Below are positions 1-8,606 of a stretch of DNA of 64,000 bases, in pieces (within the stretch, counting starts at the first letter, position 1; the number at the start of each line of letters is the position of its first letter). The translations under genes and the position numbers were made by a program. The notes beneath the pieces were generated by a model, which saw only the letters and a program-made list of their open reading frames with translations, searched no databases and was not told the DNA's origin. The stretch is from Ureibacillus acetophenoni (lineage in GTDB: Bacteria; Bacillota; Bacilli; Bacillales_A; Planococcaceae): positions 186,001-250,000 of the forward strand of contig NZ_OBQC01000003.1 in assembly GCF_900220965.1 (NCBI RefSeq), written 5' to 3'.

Positions 1-155
1 TAGCGTGTGCAGAACCATTGTCAGCTGTATTAACAACAGTAATCTTTTTAAGTGTATCCTTTGGATGGATTGATTGGATAGGCACACTTTGTATTTTAAC
101 GACGATCTTAATATTATCTAATAAGAAAAAACAGCAAATGCAAACCAACAATTAA
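1..155 (+). CDS. EamA/DMT-family permease, C-terminal fragment
   Basis: Only the last 50 codons are inside the window; the reading frame starts at base 3 and ends at TAA 153-155. The fragment begins ACAEPLSAVL and continues through a hydrophobic helix with FGWIDWIGTLC before a Lys/Gln-rich tail. The EPLSAV turn followed by a last membrane helix is typical of the end of ten-helix drug/metabolite (EamA) transporters. The substrate cannot be told from this piece. A strong hairpin terminator follows 28 bases later. Confidence 0.7.
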   Translation, partial: ACAEPLSAVLTTVIFLSVSFGWIDWIGTLCILTTILILSNKKKQQMQTNN

Positions 156-182
156 TCAATAGTAAGTAGGGAAGTATAAGCA

Positions 183-213
183 AAAAACCTCGAGTAAGAA
201 ACTCGAGGTTTTT
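183..213. terminator. Bidirectional intrinsic terminator
   Basis: A perfect 12-bp stem (183-194 with 202-213) and a 7-base loop, with A-runs on the left arm and T-runs on the right. It can end both the plus-strand EamA gene and the minus-strand symporter gene that converge here. Confidence 0.9.
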
Positions 214-217
214 GTTA

Positions 218-1762
218 TTAGTGAGAAACATCTTGTACTGAAATACCAGTTTGAGCTTTAACTTCAACTTCACGGTATTTTGCTTCGTCAACTTCTTTAG
301 AAAGCAATGTTCCAATGAAACCACCTAAGAATCCAAGTGGTACAGAAATGATAGCTGGGTTTGTTAAGAACACTAATGGATCCCCAACAAAGATTGCTTT
401 ACCTTCAACTGGATTCCAAACGTTTGGAGAAAGTGCCACAAGGATTAATGCTGAGATTAAACCTGTTAGAGTAGCAGTTACCGCACCATTTGAATTGAAA
501 CGTTTCCAGTAAATTGTATAGATAATAACTGGTAAGTTTGCAGAAGCTGCAATACAGAATGCAAGTGATACTAAGAATGCAACGTTTAATGTTTGAGCTC
601 CTAATGCTAATAAAATTGAAACTACAGAAATGATTAAAGATCCTACACGAGCAGCAACAACTTGCTCTCTTTCAGAAACTTTACCTTTTTTAATAATTTG
701 ACCATAAATGTCATGAGATAATGCAGAAGCACCAGAAAGTACTAAACCTGCCACTACTGCTAGGATAGTCGCAAATGCAACCGCAGATACGAATGAGAAT
801 AATAAATCTCCACCTAATGCTTCAGCTAAAAGTGGGGCAGCCATGTTACCAGCAGGGTTTGCTGCAACAATTTCAGAAGCACCAACGAATGCAGCAGCTC
901 CGAAACCTAAGAAAATTGTTAATACATAGAATAAACCTACAATCCAAGTTGCCCAAATTACAGATGAACGTGCTGTTTTTGCATCTTTAACAGTGAAGAA
1001 ACGCATTAAAATATGCGGAAGACCAGCTGTTCCTAATACTAATGCTAATAACATAGAAATAGTATCAATACCGTCTGTATAACGTAATCCCGGATTTAAA
1101 TATGCTTGTCCGTGTTCAGTAGCTGTTGTCATTGTTTCAAACATAAATAAAATATTGAAATTGAATTTTGCTAAAACTAAGAATGAAATAACGATTGTAC
1201 CGAACATAAGAAGAACGGCTTTAATAATTTGTACCCAAGATGTAGCTGTCATACCTCCGAATAATACGTAGACTGTCATCATAACACCTACGATTAAAAC
1301 AGAAACCCAATATTCAAGACCGAATAATAATTGAATAAGTGCACCTGCACCAACAAGTTGTGCAATCATGTAGAATAAAACGATAACGATAGAACTTAAT
1401 GCAGCAGCTCCGCGAACTTTCGGTACATTAAAGCGAGCTGTAATCATATCGGCTAATGTAAATTTACCAAGGTTACGTAATGGTTCAGCCACAATGTATA
1501 ATACGACTAAATATGCTGTTAAGTAACCAAGAGAGAAGTAGAAACCATCAAATCCAGTTAATGCAACTGCTCCAGCGATCCCTAAGAAAGACGCAGCAGA
1601 TAGATAGTCTCCACCGATAGCTAGTCCGTTTTGCCAGCCTTTTAAACCTCCGCCAGCAGTATAGAAGTCCTTAGCTGTACTCGTTCTTTTTGATGCCCAC
1701 CAAGTAATGTATAATGTAATACCTACAATTCCTAAAAACATTGTTATTGCTATTGGACTCAT
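218..1762 (-). CDS. ywcA: Cation/acetate symporter (SSS family, ActP/YwcA-like)
   Basis: The 514-residue product is a polytopic membrane protein of the sodium/solute symporter family, with about 13 hydrophobic helices. The early GGDYLSAASFLGIAG segment (residues about 50-64) is characteristic of the ActP branch, which takes up acetate and other short monocarboxylates with a cation. The length fits the family. The ATG at 1760-1762 overlaps the stop of the upstream gene (ATGA), with AGAGGTG as ribosome site, so the two are translationally coupled. The upstream partner is a DUF485 protein, the standard neighbour of ActP in bacilli and enterics. Acetate is inferred from family and neighbour. Confidence 0.88.
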   Translation of the reverse strand: MSPIAITMFLGIVGITLYITWWASKRTSTAKDFYTAGGGLKGWQNGLAIGGDYLSAASFLGIAGAVALTGFDGFYFSLGYLTAYLVVLYIVAEPLRNLGKFTLADMITARFNVPKVRGAAALSSIVIVLFYMIAQLVGAGALIQLLFGLEYWVSVLIVGVMMTVYVLFGGMTATSWVQIIKAVLLMFGTIVISFLVLAKFNFNILFMFETMTTATEHGQAYLNPGLRYTDGIDTISMLLALVLGTAGLPHILMRFFTVKDAKTARSSVIWATWIVGLFYVLTIFLGFGAAAFVGASEIVAANPAGNMAAPLLAEALGGDLLFSFVSAVAFATILAVVAGLVLSGASALSHDIYGQIIKKGKVSEREQVVAARVGSLIISVVSILLALGAQTLNVAFLVSLAFCIAASANLPVIIYTIYWKRFNSNGAVTATLTGLISALILVALSPNVWNPVEGKAIFVGDPLVFLTNPAIISVPLGFLGGFIGTLLSKEVDEAKYREVEVKAQTGISVQDVSH

Positions 1763-2046
1763 TTGCTAGCACCTCTTTCGTACTCATCTATAACTTCTTG
1801 CGCATCTCTATCAAAGCCGTTAGCTCTCGATACGTAGAAGTGAGCAAGACCCCATACCATAATGAATAATCCTGCTGAATACAACCATACCCACGTAATT
1901 TCTCCAATTGCTTTTTGGTGTAGCAGGTTAGTGTATGAAGTTAGAATAGGTAACATCATATAAACTACAAAGAAAATAACTGCTACCGTCCAAAGAAATT
2001 TGTTTTTCTTTTTCGTTAATTTTTTGAACGATTCCAATTCTGTCAT
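1759..2046 (-). CDS. ywcB: DUF485 family membrane protein (YwcB-like), apparent N-terminal frameshift
   Basis: A small protein with two membrane helices (FLWTVAVIFFVVYMMLP and TWVWLYSAGLFIMVWGLAHFYV), the DUF485 partner of ActP-type symporters. The readable frame starts at ATG 2046 or TTG 2052, but neither has a good ribosome site. A much better start, ATG 2074 with GGGGGG 6 bases upstream, reads MANNQKVIDYDRIG in another frame. Removing one base of the CC pair at 2034-2035 would fuse this to ESFKKLTKKKN and give a family-like N-terminus, DYDRIESFKK. Either the gene carries a 1-base insertion or the sequence has an error there. A restart at 2046 could still give a protein with both helices. 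Confidence 0.75.
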   Translation of the reverse strand: MTELESFKKLTKKKNKFLWTVAVIFFVVYMMLPILTSYTNLLHQKAIGEITWVWLYSAGLFIMVWGLAHFYVSRANGFDRDAQEVIDEYERGASK

Positions 2047-2149
2047 AATCAATCACTTTTTGATTGTTTGCCATGAACATCCCCCCAATTTTGAATAAAT
2101 TTGCTGCTTTGTGTTTGTAAAATTCTAGTTAATAGACTTTACAGTTTCC

Positions 2150-2178
2150 ATTTTATTTATTTGTTCACAAAATTGCAA
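2150..2178 (-). promoter_or_regulatory. Candidate SigA promoter of ywcB-ywcA
   Basis: On the minus strand a TTGCAA box (2173-2178) and a TAAAAT box (2150-2155) are separated by 17 bases, about 75 bases upstream of the probable ATG at 2074. I looked for a CcpA cre site, expected for acetate transport genes, and found no convincing match. Confidence 0.45.
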
Positions 2179-2683
2179 TAGTTTTTGAGAAAATAAATAT
2201 TAAAATATATTAAAAAATATGATTTTTATAGAAATATATGATTTAAACGATAATTTTTTCGATAATTGATGGCATTCAGAGCCTTATCACACCTGGCGTT
2301 AAGCAGAAAAATAGGGCATTTTTAGGTATTGACAAGTATTATTAAACTCAAAATACAAAAATATAATAATAGGGATTAATATTTTTTTGGAATTGCATTT
2401 TAAGCGATTTGAATAATAACTTGCTATAGGATTAATAAAAATTATTATATTTAAGAATAGAAAAGATCCATTAAACAGAGGGAAATTCCGTTAATAAACT
2501 GGAAGGAGATTGTTGTTGAAATAAATCGAATGTGCGAATCTAATTAAAGCAGCATAAAAAATCTATAAATTGTGAAAAAATCAATTTCGTCTCACTGTTA
2601 TAAGTATTCTTTTGGGATGAGATTCAACTGATGATAATTTATATTATGTAAACTAGAAAAATTCGAAGAAAAAAGAGAATGAA
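2179..2683. other. AT-rich intergenic region, no gene seen
   Basis: About 500 bases between the ywcB promoter and the endonuclease gene. A TTGACA at 2329-2334 on the plus strand has no good -10 box at the usual distance. An AAGGAG near 2502 is followed by a TTG that reaches a stop after two codons. No reading frame, RNA gene or clear repeat was recognised. Confidence 0.5.
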
Positions 2684-3847
2684 TTAATGCAATAATCCGT
2701 TCTCTTCTAAACACTGTCTCATGCAATATTCGATTATAGCATTCATTTTAATATTATTTTCTGATCCATACGCTTTAATCCTGTTTAGTAATGATTCATC
2801 AAACGTCGTTCGAAATTCTCTCCGATCATTTACACTTTTTAAACTTATAAATTTAAAATCTGTCTCAACTAATTGTTCCATGTATGGTTCAATTAAATAA
2901 TTAATGCTCTTATTTTTGATTTTTGCCAGGTGTCTTAAATTCTCTATTAATGAATTACTAATATATGTTTTTAAGGATCTTCTATTATTTGTAGTTATTA
3001 ATATTGTATTATTTTCAGTAATGCTCCAAGCTTTATGTTTTCGTCTATCTTTAGCAATAAATGGCTTCTCAGTGTGTTGTGATAAATAAACCCTTTTATG
3101 AATTATAAAATTCTGATCCGTGTTTACGTTTTTATAAATTATTTTTGCTAGTCTTATTAAGTCATTTTTTCCAGAAATAACAACTCTATAGATCACTGAA
3201 CCATTTTTGTTTTTTGCACTTCTAACTTTTACATTTATTTCCCATTTTTGAAATACCTTTAATAAACCCTGTGCAAATGACAGACTACCAGTTGTTATTG
3301 TGACAACATACCCTTTTTTATCAACATAGCCATCTCCATCAATCACCCCTCTTATAAACGAAGGTAAATACTCTTCTGGGACATTTGGAAATGGTAATGT
3401 CATAGATTTGTTGTGCGTAATGCCCATCATTTCTAAATCCATTTTAATCTCTTTAGAGTTGATCACAATGGATGGAGTAGTTTTTGTTTTACCAAACGGC
3501 ATAAGAACATAATCAGATTCCATATACTTTGCAATTAACTTTAAAATTCTTTCGTCACTTTGAGCAAATGTTATGGAATGACTGGATTTACTTACGGCTC
3601 CATCAGTAACAAACATCCCTAACACCCAAGCCATTTCGTGAGTCCAAACTTTAAAGAAATTCTCATTCACTTTATGCTTTCTCGGCTGTCCTGACGTACG
3701 TATTGCTTTAATACCGTGTTTCTTTCTTATATACCCTACTCCAGTTGGTGTAATCCCAGCTTTTTTGGTGATCTCATTTACAGATACACCACTTAAATAC
3801 ATTTCAATAATCATTTCATCAGTAATGGATTTATTTCTCTTTGACAT
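2684..3847 (-). CDS. Free-standing LAGLIDADG homing endonuclease with HTH and two ribbon-helix-helix-like repeats
   Basis: The 387-residue protein has four visible parts. Residues 8-45 look like a resolvase-type helix-turn-helix (DEMIIEMYLSGVSVNEITKK). Residues about 70-240 form a single-chain LAGLIDADG nuclease with both signature helices, WVLGMFVTDGAV (74-85) and FIRGVIDGDGYV (164-175); the acidic catalytic positions D82 and D172 are kept. Residues 291-325 and 343-380 are two similar segments (SLKTYISNSLIENL and EFRTTFDESLLNRI, each followed by a helix with an Ile/Asn-rich turn) that resemble ribbon-helix-helix DNA-binding units. Start ATG 3847 has GGAGGG upstream. It stands between unrelated genes, not inside a coding sequence or recognisable intron. 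The target site is unknown. Confidence 0.85.
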   Translation of the reverse strand: MSKRNKSITDEMIIEMYLSGVSVNEITKKAGITPTGVGYIRKKHGIKAIRTSGQPRKHKVNENFFKVWTHEMAWVLGMFVTDGAVSKSSHSITFAQSDERILKLIAKYMESDYVLMPFGKTKTTPSIVINSKEIKMDLEMMGITHNKSMTLPFPNVPEEYLPSFIRGVIDGDGYVDKKGYVVTITTGSLSFAQGLLKVFQKWEINVKVRSAKNKNGSVIYRVVISGKNDLIRLAKIIYKNVNTDQNFIIHKRVYLSQHTEKPFIAKDRRKHKAWSITENNTILITTNNRRSLKTYISNSLIENLRHLAKIKNKSINYLIEPYMEQLVETDFKFISLKSVNDRREFRTTFDESLLNRIKAYGSENNIKMNAIIEYCMRQCLEENGLLH

Positions 3848-4108
3848 ATAAATCCCTCCACTAAAGATTTGAATATTACTATAAATACATTATAAGAACA
3901 TTTGTTCCATACCTCAAATAATAACACTTATAACAGTAACCCTCCGACAAACCAGTTCTTATTTATACATAATTCGCTATATTATTATATTATTTTATCA
4001 ACCTGGTTTACAAAAAACTGCCTATTTAGGCTTTATACACCGAGCTTTTTTGACATTATATTTTCCATACTCCTTAATTTTTACTCTATTGTACAATTTG
4101 AGAGACAT
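3848..4108. other. AT-rich intergenic region, no gene seen
   Basis: Separates the endonuclease gene from the GrpB-family gene. Plus-strand reading frames here are Phe/Tyr/Asn-rich, have no ribosome site and continue into the antisense of the neighbouring gene, so I do not call them genes. Confidence 0.5.
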
Positions 4109-4139
4109 AAAAAAGCATCAACCTCAAGTAGATCGATGC
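4109..4139 (-). terminator. Intrinsic terminator of the GrpB-family gene
   Basis: On the minus strand a 9-bp stem with G-U pairs (4131-4139 with 4115-4123) and a 7-base loop is followed by six U residues, 25 bases past the stop codon of the gene at 4164-4694. Confidence 0.75.
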
Positions 4140-4163
4140 CCGCGCAAGTATATAAAAACATGC

Positions 4164-4694
4164 TTATACTCTTTTACTATAAACTTCCCTTACAAACTGT
4201 TCTTTATAATCCGTATATTCAACAATTCCACTATTAACTTCTTCAATAAACTTCAATTTAATCTTTTTATATTGATTCCGCGCTGTCTCATCTGTATTTA
4301 AATAATCCCTAAAAAAGATTAAATTATTCCAAAGTTCTTGATTATAATCAACTAAATGAACATAGTGTGTTTTGATTTGATAGGTTTCATCTGTAAACTT
4401 TGCAAGAATGATTTCATTTGGACGCTGTACACGCAGCCTTAAAAATCCGGCCTGTTTTAACCCTTGATAAATGCTTTGATCAACAGTTGCAAGATCATCT
4501 ACACCAATAACTAAATCTATAATCGGTTTTGCTGGCATTTCTTTAATCGCTGTACTCCCAATATGTTCAATTTGGTTTTCTTCAAAAGCAGTAAAGTTTA
4601 AGATTTCTTGCTTCACCTTCAAAAATTCGTTCTTCCATTCATCAATGCTATACTCTACAAGTCTAACTTCTTCTCTTAATAAACCTAATTTCAT
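4164..4694 (-). CDS. GrpB family protein (nucleotidyltransferase-like fold)
   Basis: A 176-residue cytosolic protein of the GrpB/UPF0157 family. The hallmark segment is IEHIGSTAIKEMPAKPIIDL at residues about 43-62. HIGS(T/S)A and the Asp of PIIDL match the nucleotidyltransferase-like core. Family members are often annotated as related to dephospho-CoA kinase C-terminal domains, but the substrate is not established. Start ATG 4694 has AGAGGAG 6 bases upstream. It is probably co-transcribed with the small membrane-protein gene upstream (39-base gap) and ends at its own terminator. Confidence 0.85.
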   Translation of the reverse strand: MKLGLLREEVRLVEYSIDEWKNEFLKVKQEILNFTAFEENQIEHIGSTAIKEMPAKPIIDLVIGVDDLATVDQSIYQGLKQAGFLRLRVQRPNEIILAKFTDETYQIKTHYVHLVDYNQELWNNLIFFRDYLNTDETARNQYKKIKLKFIEEVNSGIVEYTDYKEQFVREVYSKRV

Positions 4695-4733
4695 AAGATC
4701 TCCTCTTATAAGTTATTAAGTAACCTATAGCCA

Positions 4734-4916
4734 TTAATTAATAGATTGCTCACTTCCCTTTTTAGCATTCTTTTTAATTTTTAATAAATCAACAAGTATT
4801 CCAAACAATCCAATCATTAATATTAGAATGCTATATACATTCACCTTTCCTGAAAAGATATAAAAACATCCAATTCCCGCAACAATATAACTAATCGGTA
4901 TTAAAAATTTTAACAT
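4734..4916 (-). CDS. Small two-helix membrane protein
   Basis: A 60-residue protein with two hydrophobic segments (FLIPISYIVAGIGCFYIFSG and VYSILILMIGLFGILVDLL) and a Lys-rich tail. AAGGAG lies 10 bases before ATG 4916. I do not recognise a family. It lies 39 bases upstream of the GrpB-family gene on the same strand and downstream of a terminator, so the two probably form their own short transcript. Confidence 0.6.
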   Translation of the reverse strand: MLKFLIPISYIVAGIGCFYIFSGKVNVYSILILMIGLFGILVDLLKIKKNAKKGSEQSIN

Positions 4917-4956
4917 GCCATCACTCTCCTTATCTTAATCTTACAATAAAATTGGA

Positions 4957-4992
4957 AAAAGAGCACAGTTTCATATAAACCGCGCTCTTTTG
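4957..4992 (-). terminator. Intrinsic terminator of the ABC exporter operon
   Basis: On the minus strand AAAGAGC pairs with GCTCTTT around a longer, partly paired loop and is followed by a U-run. It lies about 45 bases past the stop of the ATPase gene. Confidence 0.75.
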
Positions 4993-5038
4993 TATACTCT
5001 TGCACATGCACTAGTGACTATTGCTGTTATTCCACTAC

Positions 5039-6058
5039 TTATTTTCTCGCGACAATCGTCATTGCTTTTTTAACAATGTCAAGTTCCTGTTTTAAACGAA
5101 GATACTCCTCTTGCAGGTCTTGAATATTCGCGGAATTACTATATTCAGTAGCATCCTTTAAATAATACATGGAATAAAGATCATTTAACGTTACATTACC
5201 AAAACTAAAATCTGTTAATTTATTATCATGTAAAAAAACGACGATTTGTGATAACTCCTCAACCGAGAAGCTACTTACATCAACTAGGGAGACACCATTT
5301 GACAGAGACAGAACGTTTGTTCTAGGGAATGCATTTGTAAGTTTTTCACTCACTTCATTTGTTAACCCTTTAACACGTACAGTTGATATTTCACTTTTCC
5401 CAAATCCATTCGTAACTAAAGCAGCGTTTATTAAATTTCCGTCTTTAAATAGAAATATACGGTCAGCGATCTGTTCTAAATTATCAAGTAAGTGGGAAGC
5501 AATTATAATAATCTTCCCTTCCTGTTTCTTCTTAAGAAGAATATTAGAAATTATATTTACATTGTTTGGGTCCAAACCATTCATTACTTCATCCATTAAC
5601 ATAATTGGCGTATTCGATACAATTTGCATCGCAAAGCATAGGCGTTGTCTCATACCTAATGAATAGGTCCCTGTTTTCTTTTTTACATAGGATTCCATCC
5701 CAAGATCAGCAATAGTCTTGTCTATCAAATCAGGATCACTATTCCACATTGAACAGTAAATATTTAAATGTTCTCTTCCCGATAGATGATTATATAGATC
5801 ACTTTGATCAGGCATCATTGAGACGATTTGGTGTATTTTCACTTCATCTTTTTTGCTCGTATAAAATAACTTTTCCTGTACAACAACTTTCCCACTGTTT
5901 GGTTTAACGTAATTCATTATTACATTCATAAGCGTAGATTTCCCTGTACCATTTGGAGCAACTAAACCTATGATCTCACCAGGATGAAAGGTTTCATTAA
6001 TATCTTTTAATATATCTCTACCACTAAATTGAACATTAATATTTCGTAATTCAAGCAT
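5039..6058 (-). CDS. ABC transporter ATP-binding protein (ABC-2 exporter type)
   Basis: A 339-residue ATPase of the drug/lantibiotic-export (ABC-2) class. It has Walker A APNGTGKST (residues about 34-42), a degenerate signature YSLGMRQR, Walker B IMLMDE followed by VMNGLDP, and a switch His in IASH. The C-terminal about 110 residues are an accessory region ending in a predicted coiled coil (LQEEYLRLKQELDIVKKAM). I chose ATG 6058 because GGAGG sits 7 bases before it; the upstream TTG at 6079 lies before that ribosome site. It is last in an operon with the two permease genes, but a 209-base gap with a structured repeat separates it from them. The substrate is unknown. Confidence 0.88.
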   Translation of the reverse strand: MLELRNINVQFSGRDILKDINETFHPGEIIGLVAPNGTGKSTLMNVIMNYVKPNSGKVVVQEKLFYTSKKDEVKIHQIVSMMPDQSDLYNHLSGREHLNIYCSMWNSDPDLIDKTIADLGMESYVKKKTGTYSLGMRQRLCFAMQIVSNTPIMLMDEVMNGLDPNNVNIISNILLKKKQEGKIIIIASHLLDNLEQIADRIFLFKDGNLINAALVTNGFGKSEISTVRVKGLTNEVSEKLTNAFPRTNVLSLSNGVSLVDVSSFSVEELSQIVVFLHDNKLTDFSFGNVTLNDLYSMYYLKDATEYSNSANIQDLQEEYLRLKQELDIVKKAMTIVARK

Positions 6059-6081
6059 AATTATCCTCCAATTTATCAAAT

Positions 6082-6266
6082 TCGCCTTGGCTTATTTGCG
6101 CCCAGATTTTATCCAGTTTGCTGGGTAAATTACCTTTTAAAAATCTGTGGCATCCGCCAGAGGCTTTAACTTCATTCAGTCAGAGTTTGAATCCCTATTA
6201 AATGATTTAATATTTTAATTCATAGAACACTTTTAAATGTGGGAGACCTTTGCTGAATGAAGTTAA
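6082..6266 (-). repeat. Structured inverted-repeat element inside the ABC operon
   Basis: This roughly 185-base block between the second permease and the ATPase is rich in self-complementary segments. There is a perfect 14-base inverted repeat (6166-6179 with 6253-6266) around 73 bases, an 8-bp pair (6103-6110 with 6140-6147), a smaller CCAG/CTGG pair (6113-6116 with 6121-6124) and a palindrome at 6124-6134. The block starts one base after the permease stop codon and ends just before the ATPase ribosome site. No reading frame fits it and I see no target-site duplication. It may be a dispersed miniature element or an RNA processing/stabilising structure. No second copy was found in this window. 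Confidence 0.55.
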
Positions 6267-6267
6267 T

Positions 6268-7476
6268 TTAGACTAATTTATAACGCTTATATTTACTAAT
6301 TAAGAAAATGAGCAACAATAGAACCCCTGTTCCCATCCCTAAAGCAGTTAGCCCGTTCCCAAGGTTTAGCGCACTTGAATTATATATATAGTTTCGGTAG
6401 CCTGATAAAATCTGTCCGACTTGCACATAATTCGTTGGATAATTTTCGACTTCATAGAAGAATCCAATACCACGCTTAAAGTAGAAAATTTCATTGAAAA
6501 TAAAAATAGCTGCTACTAGCAAGTTGGCAAACTCATTCTTAATAATCATACTAACTAGTAATACTAAAGAGATTAAGAACATAAAACAGAAAATTAGAAG
6601 GATAAAGTTTTCTAGTAAGTAGGATCCCATCGTTATATTGATAAACTCGCCTTTATTAAAATAGGACGGTTCTCCACTATATGAATAAATGGGAACTGGT
6701 AACTGAAAATCTCCAAAACCATAACGAATCCCAATAAGTAATAATCCTACCGATAGAGGTACTATGACACCAATACTACCTATTAATGAGACAGCACCTT
6801 TAATGATAAGTTTTTTCCAATCTGAAATTGGAAAACCTTTTAATAAAGATGGATTCAATCGATCTTTTAATACAACATCTACCGTTAAAAATACACAACA
6901 AATCATTAAAATCATTGGTAAATAAGAATGAAGTAAACGTTGCAATGTTTGCAATGCAGTTCTTTCTTCAAATACATTTATAGATAGCTTTGATTTCCCC
7001 TCTGCATATCCTTGATATCGGCTTGCAGAATATAAATATCCGTAATACCCATCCTCAGAAGCATATAAATTACCATGAGTGTAGTATCCAGGACTATAAA
7101 AAAAATGTTCACTACCATAGGTTATATTATTAGAGTAGATATACCATTCGGAGGTGAATTTTGAATACTGTTTCAACTTATTGTCGTTTAATGCATCTAA
7201 ACGTGATTTATCAAGCCAATTCCACTTTGGATAAATAGCTAATCCATATCCAGCCATACCAGTAAAACGATTTTCGTTTGTAAAATTCGACAAAAATGCT
7301 TCTCTAGATAAATACCTTGCCTCGATCTCTTTTGCATCGACTTTCTCAATTGGTTTATAGGAAGGTGCAATATTTAATGCATAAAAACATGCTAGAAATA
7401 GTAGTAAAACATATATTGCAATATTCTTTTTACTTTTTATAAATTGAGACAATTCAAATTTGAAATATGCCTTCAT
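6268..7476 (-). CDS. ABC-2 type exporter permease
   Basis: A 402-residue membrane protein. After an N-terminal anchor (KNIAIYVLLLFLACFYALNI) comes a large extracytoplasmic region of about 150 residues, then a cluster of about five helices (LLHSYLPMILMICCVFLTVDVVL to LGMGTGVLLLLIFLIS). This layout, one helix, a big outside loop, then five helices, is that of ABC-2 permeases of bacteriocin/antibiotic exporters. Start ATG 7476 has AAGGGGTGAG upstream. It follows the other permease gene by 11 bases, so the two probably form a heterodimer served by the downstream ATPase. Confidence 0.8.
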   Translation of the reverse strand: MKAYFKFELSQFIKSKKNIAIYVLLLFLACFYALNIAPSYKPIEKVDAKEIEARYLSREAFLSNFTNENRFTGMAGYGLAIYPKWNWLDKSRLDALNDNKLKQYSKFTSEWYIYSNNITYGSEHFFYSPGYYTHGNLYASEDGYYGYLYSASRYQGYAEGKSKLSINVFEERTALQTLQRLLHSYLPMILMICCVFLTVDVVLKDRLNPSLLKGFPISDWKKLIIKGAVSLIGSIGVIVPLSVGLLLIGIRYGFGDFQLPVPIYSYSGEPSYFNKGEFINITMGSYLLENFILLIFCFMFLISLVLLVSMIIKNEFANLLVAAIFIFNEIFYFKRGIGFFYEVENYPTNYVQVGQILSGYRNYIYNSSALNLGNGLTALGMGTGVLLLLIFLISKYKRYKLV

Positions 7477-7487
7477 ACTCTCACCCC

Positions 7488-8606
7488 TTATACTCTTTTT
7501 AACTTACCAGTTGATAAAAATAGATTAGCCACTACAATCAGGACCACGATGCTTAATCCAATGGATATAAGCCCATAAGTACTATTTAATGCAACTGGAT
7601 GAGCTAGGTCGAGACTTACACCATTTAATAAATTCGTAAAATTCATATAGTTAAATGGATTGTAAGGAAACAGACTAATCATTCTCGGGAATAAAGTTGG
7701 TAAAGCAAATAATAATAATTCAACAAATAATGTTAAATACATATTTTTTAATAGTACATTTAAAATGATAGATAGTAGAATAACAAAAACAGCAATACTA
7801 ATCATATAAAGCAAACATATTCCAATGTATTGAGCTATGGAGTAAATTTCATAATTACCATCAAATACAGCAACCGGATATGTTGGATCCCCTAACCCTC
7901 TATAATAAATAAGTAGCAAACTGCAAAGGAATAATTCCACTATAAAAATAAGGATTATAGACATTGTTGATATACCTTTTGCAGCAACATATTGATCAAA
8001 AGGTATTGGATACCCTTTTATTAAAGATGTATGTCGGAAATCCTCAATCATAATTCCACATGTATAGAATGCTAAGAAAATAAACCATATCGAACCTAAA
8101 ATTCCAAAAAGAAAAATAAGAAATTGATAGAATGATAGATTATCTTTAAAAATAGGTATATCTAATGTCTTTAATGTTTCATAAAAGATAGATTCAAGTT
8201 TATTTACAGTATAAGTTGGCAAATAGACTGCAACTTCCTCATAACCTTCCAACGTAAATGCATCTTCTCTTAGGTTTGCTAACTCAATAGCAGAATTAGC
8301 AAAGAGATCAGGTTTGTCTAATTTAGCTGCGACTCTTTGTAGTGATATTAGACGTTGCTGTTCGTTAAGATTTTTATAAAGTTCATTACTATCACCATCT
8401 TTACTGGCATCCATCACTTGGAATTGACTTAATGCAGAGGTAATATTTTGATGTTCACTAGTTTTCAGTGCAACCAAATTTCCAACATCTTCATTTTCCA
8501 TATAAAATGCCAGTCCAATAATAAATAACGCAACAAAGATAAAAGCAAAAATATTCTTTTTACTAGATTTCTCAATAATGAGATTTGTTTTCAACAACTT
8601 CCACAT
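7488..8606 (-). CDS. ABC-2 type exporter permease, first gene of operon
   Basis: A 372-residue membrane protein with the same layout as its neighbour: an N-terminal helix (NIFAFIFVALFIIGLAFYM), an outside domain to residue about 150, then helices starting at FYQFLIFLFGILGSIWFIFLA. ATG 8606 was chosen because GGAGGTCGCCT directly precedes it; starts further upstream lie before this ribosome site. It heads a permease-permease-ATPase operon. The two permeases look like diverged paralogues. The cargo is unknown; peptides or antimicrobials are usual for this family. Confidence 0.8.
   Translation of the reverse strand: MWKLLKTNLIIEKSSKKNIFAFIFVALFIIGLAFYMENEDVGNLVALKTSEHQNITSALSQFQVMDASKDGDSNELYKNLNEQQRLISLQRVAAKLDKPDLFANSAIELANLREDAFTLEGYEEVAVYLPTYTVNKLESIFYETLKTLDIPIFKDNLSFYQFLIFLFGILGSIWFIFLAFYTCGIMIEDFRHTSLIKGYPIPFDQYVAAKGISTMSIILIFIVELFLCSLLLIYYRGLGDPTYPVAVFDGNYEIYSIAQYIGICLLYMISIAVFVILLSIILNVLLKNMYLTLFVELLLFALPTLFPRMISLFPYNPFNYMNFTNLLNGVSLDLAHPVALNSTYGLISIGLSIVVLIVVANLFLSTGKLKRV

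Noticed and set aside
2329-2367. Plus-strand TTGACA ... TATAAT pair
   Set aside because: Spacing is 27 bases, far from the usual 17, and no plus-strand gene follows.
3902-4301. Plus-strand frames of 83-111 codons
   Set aside because: Phe/Tyr/Asn-rich translation of AT-rich spacer running antisense into the GrpB-family gene; no ribosome site.
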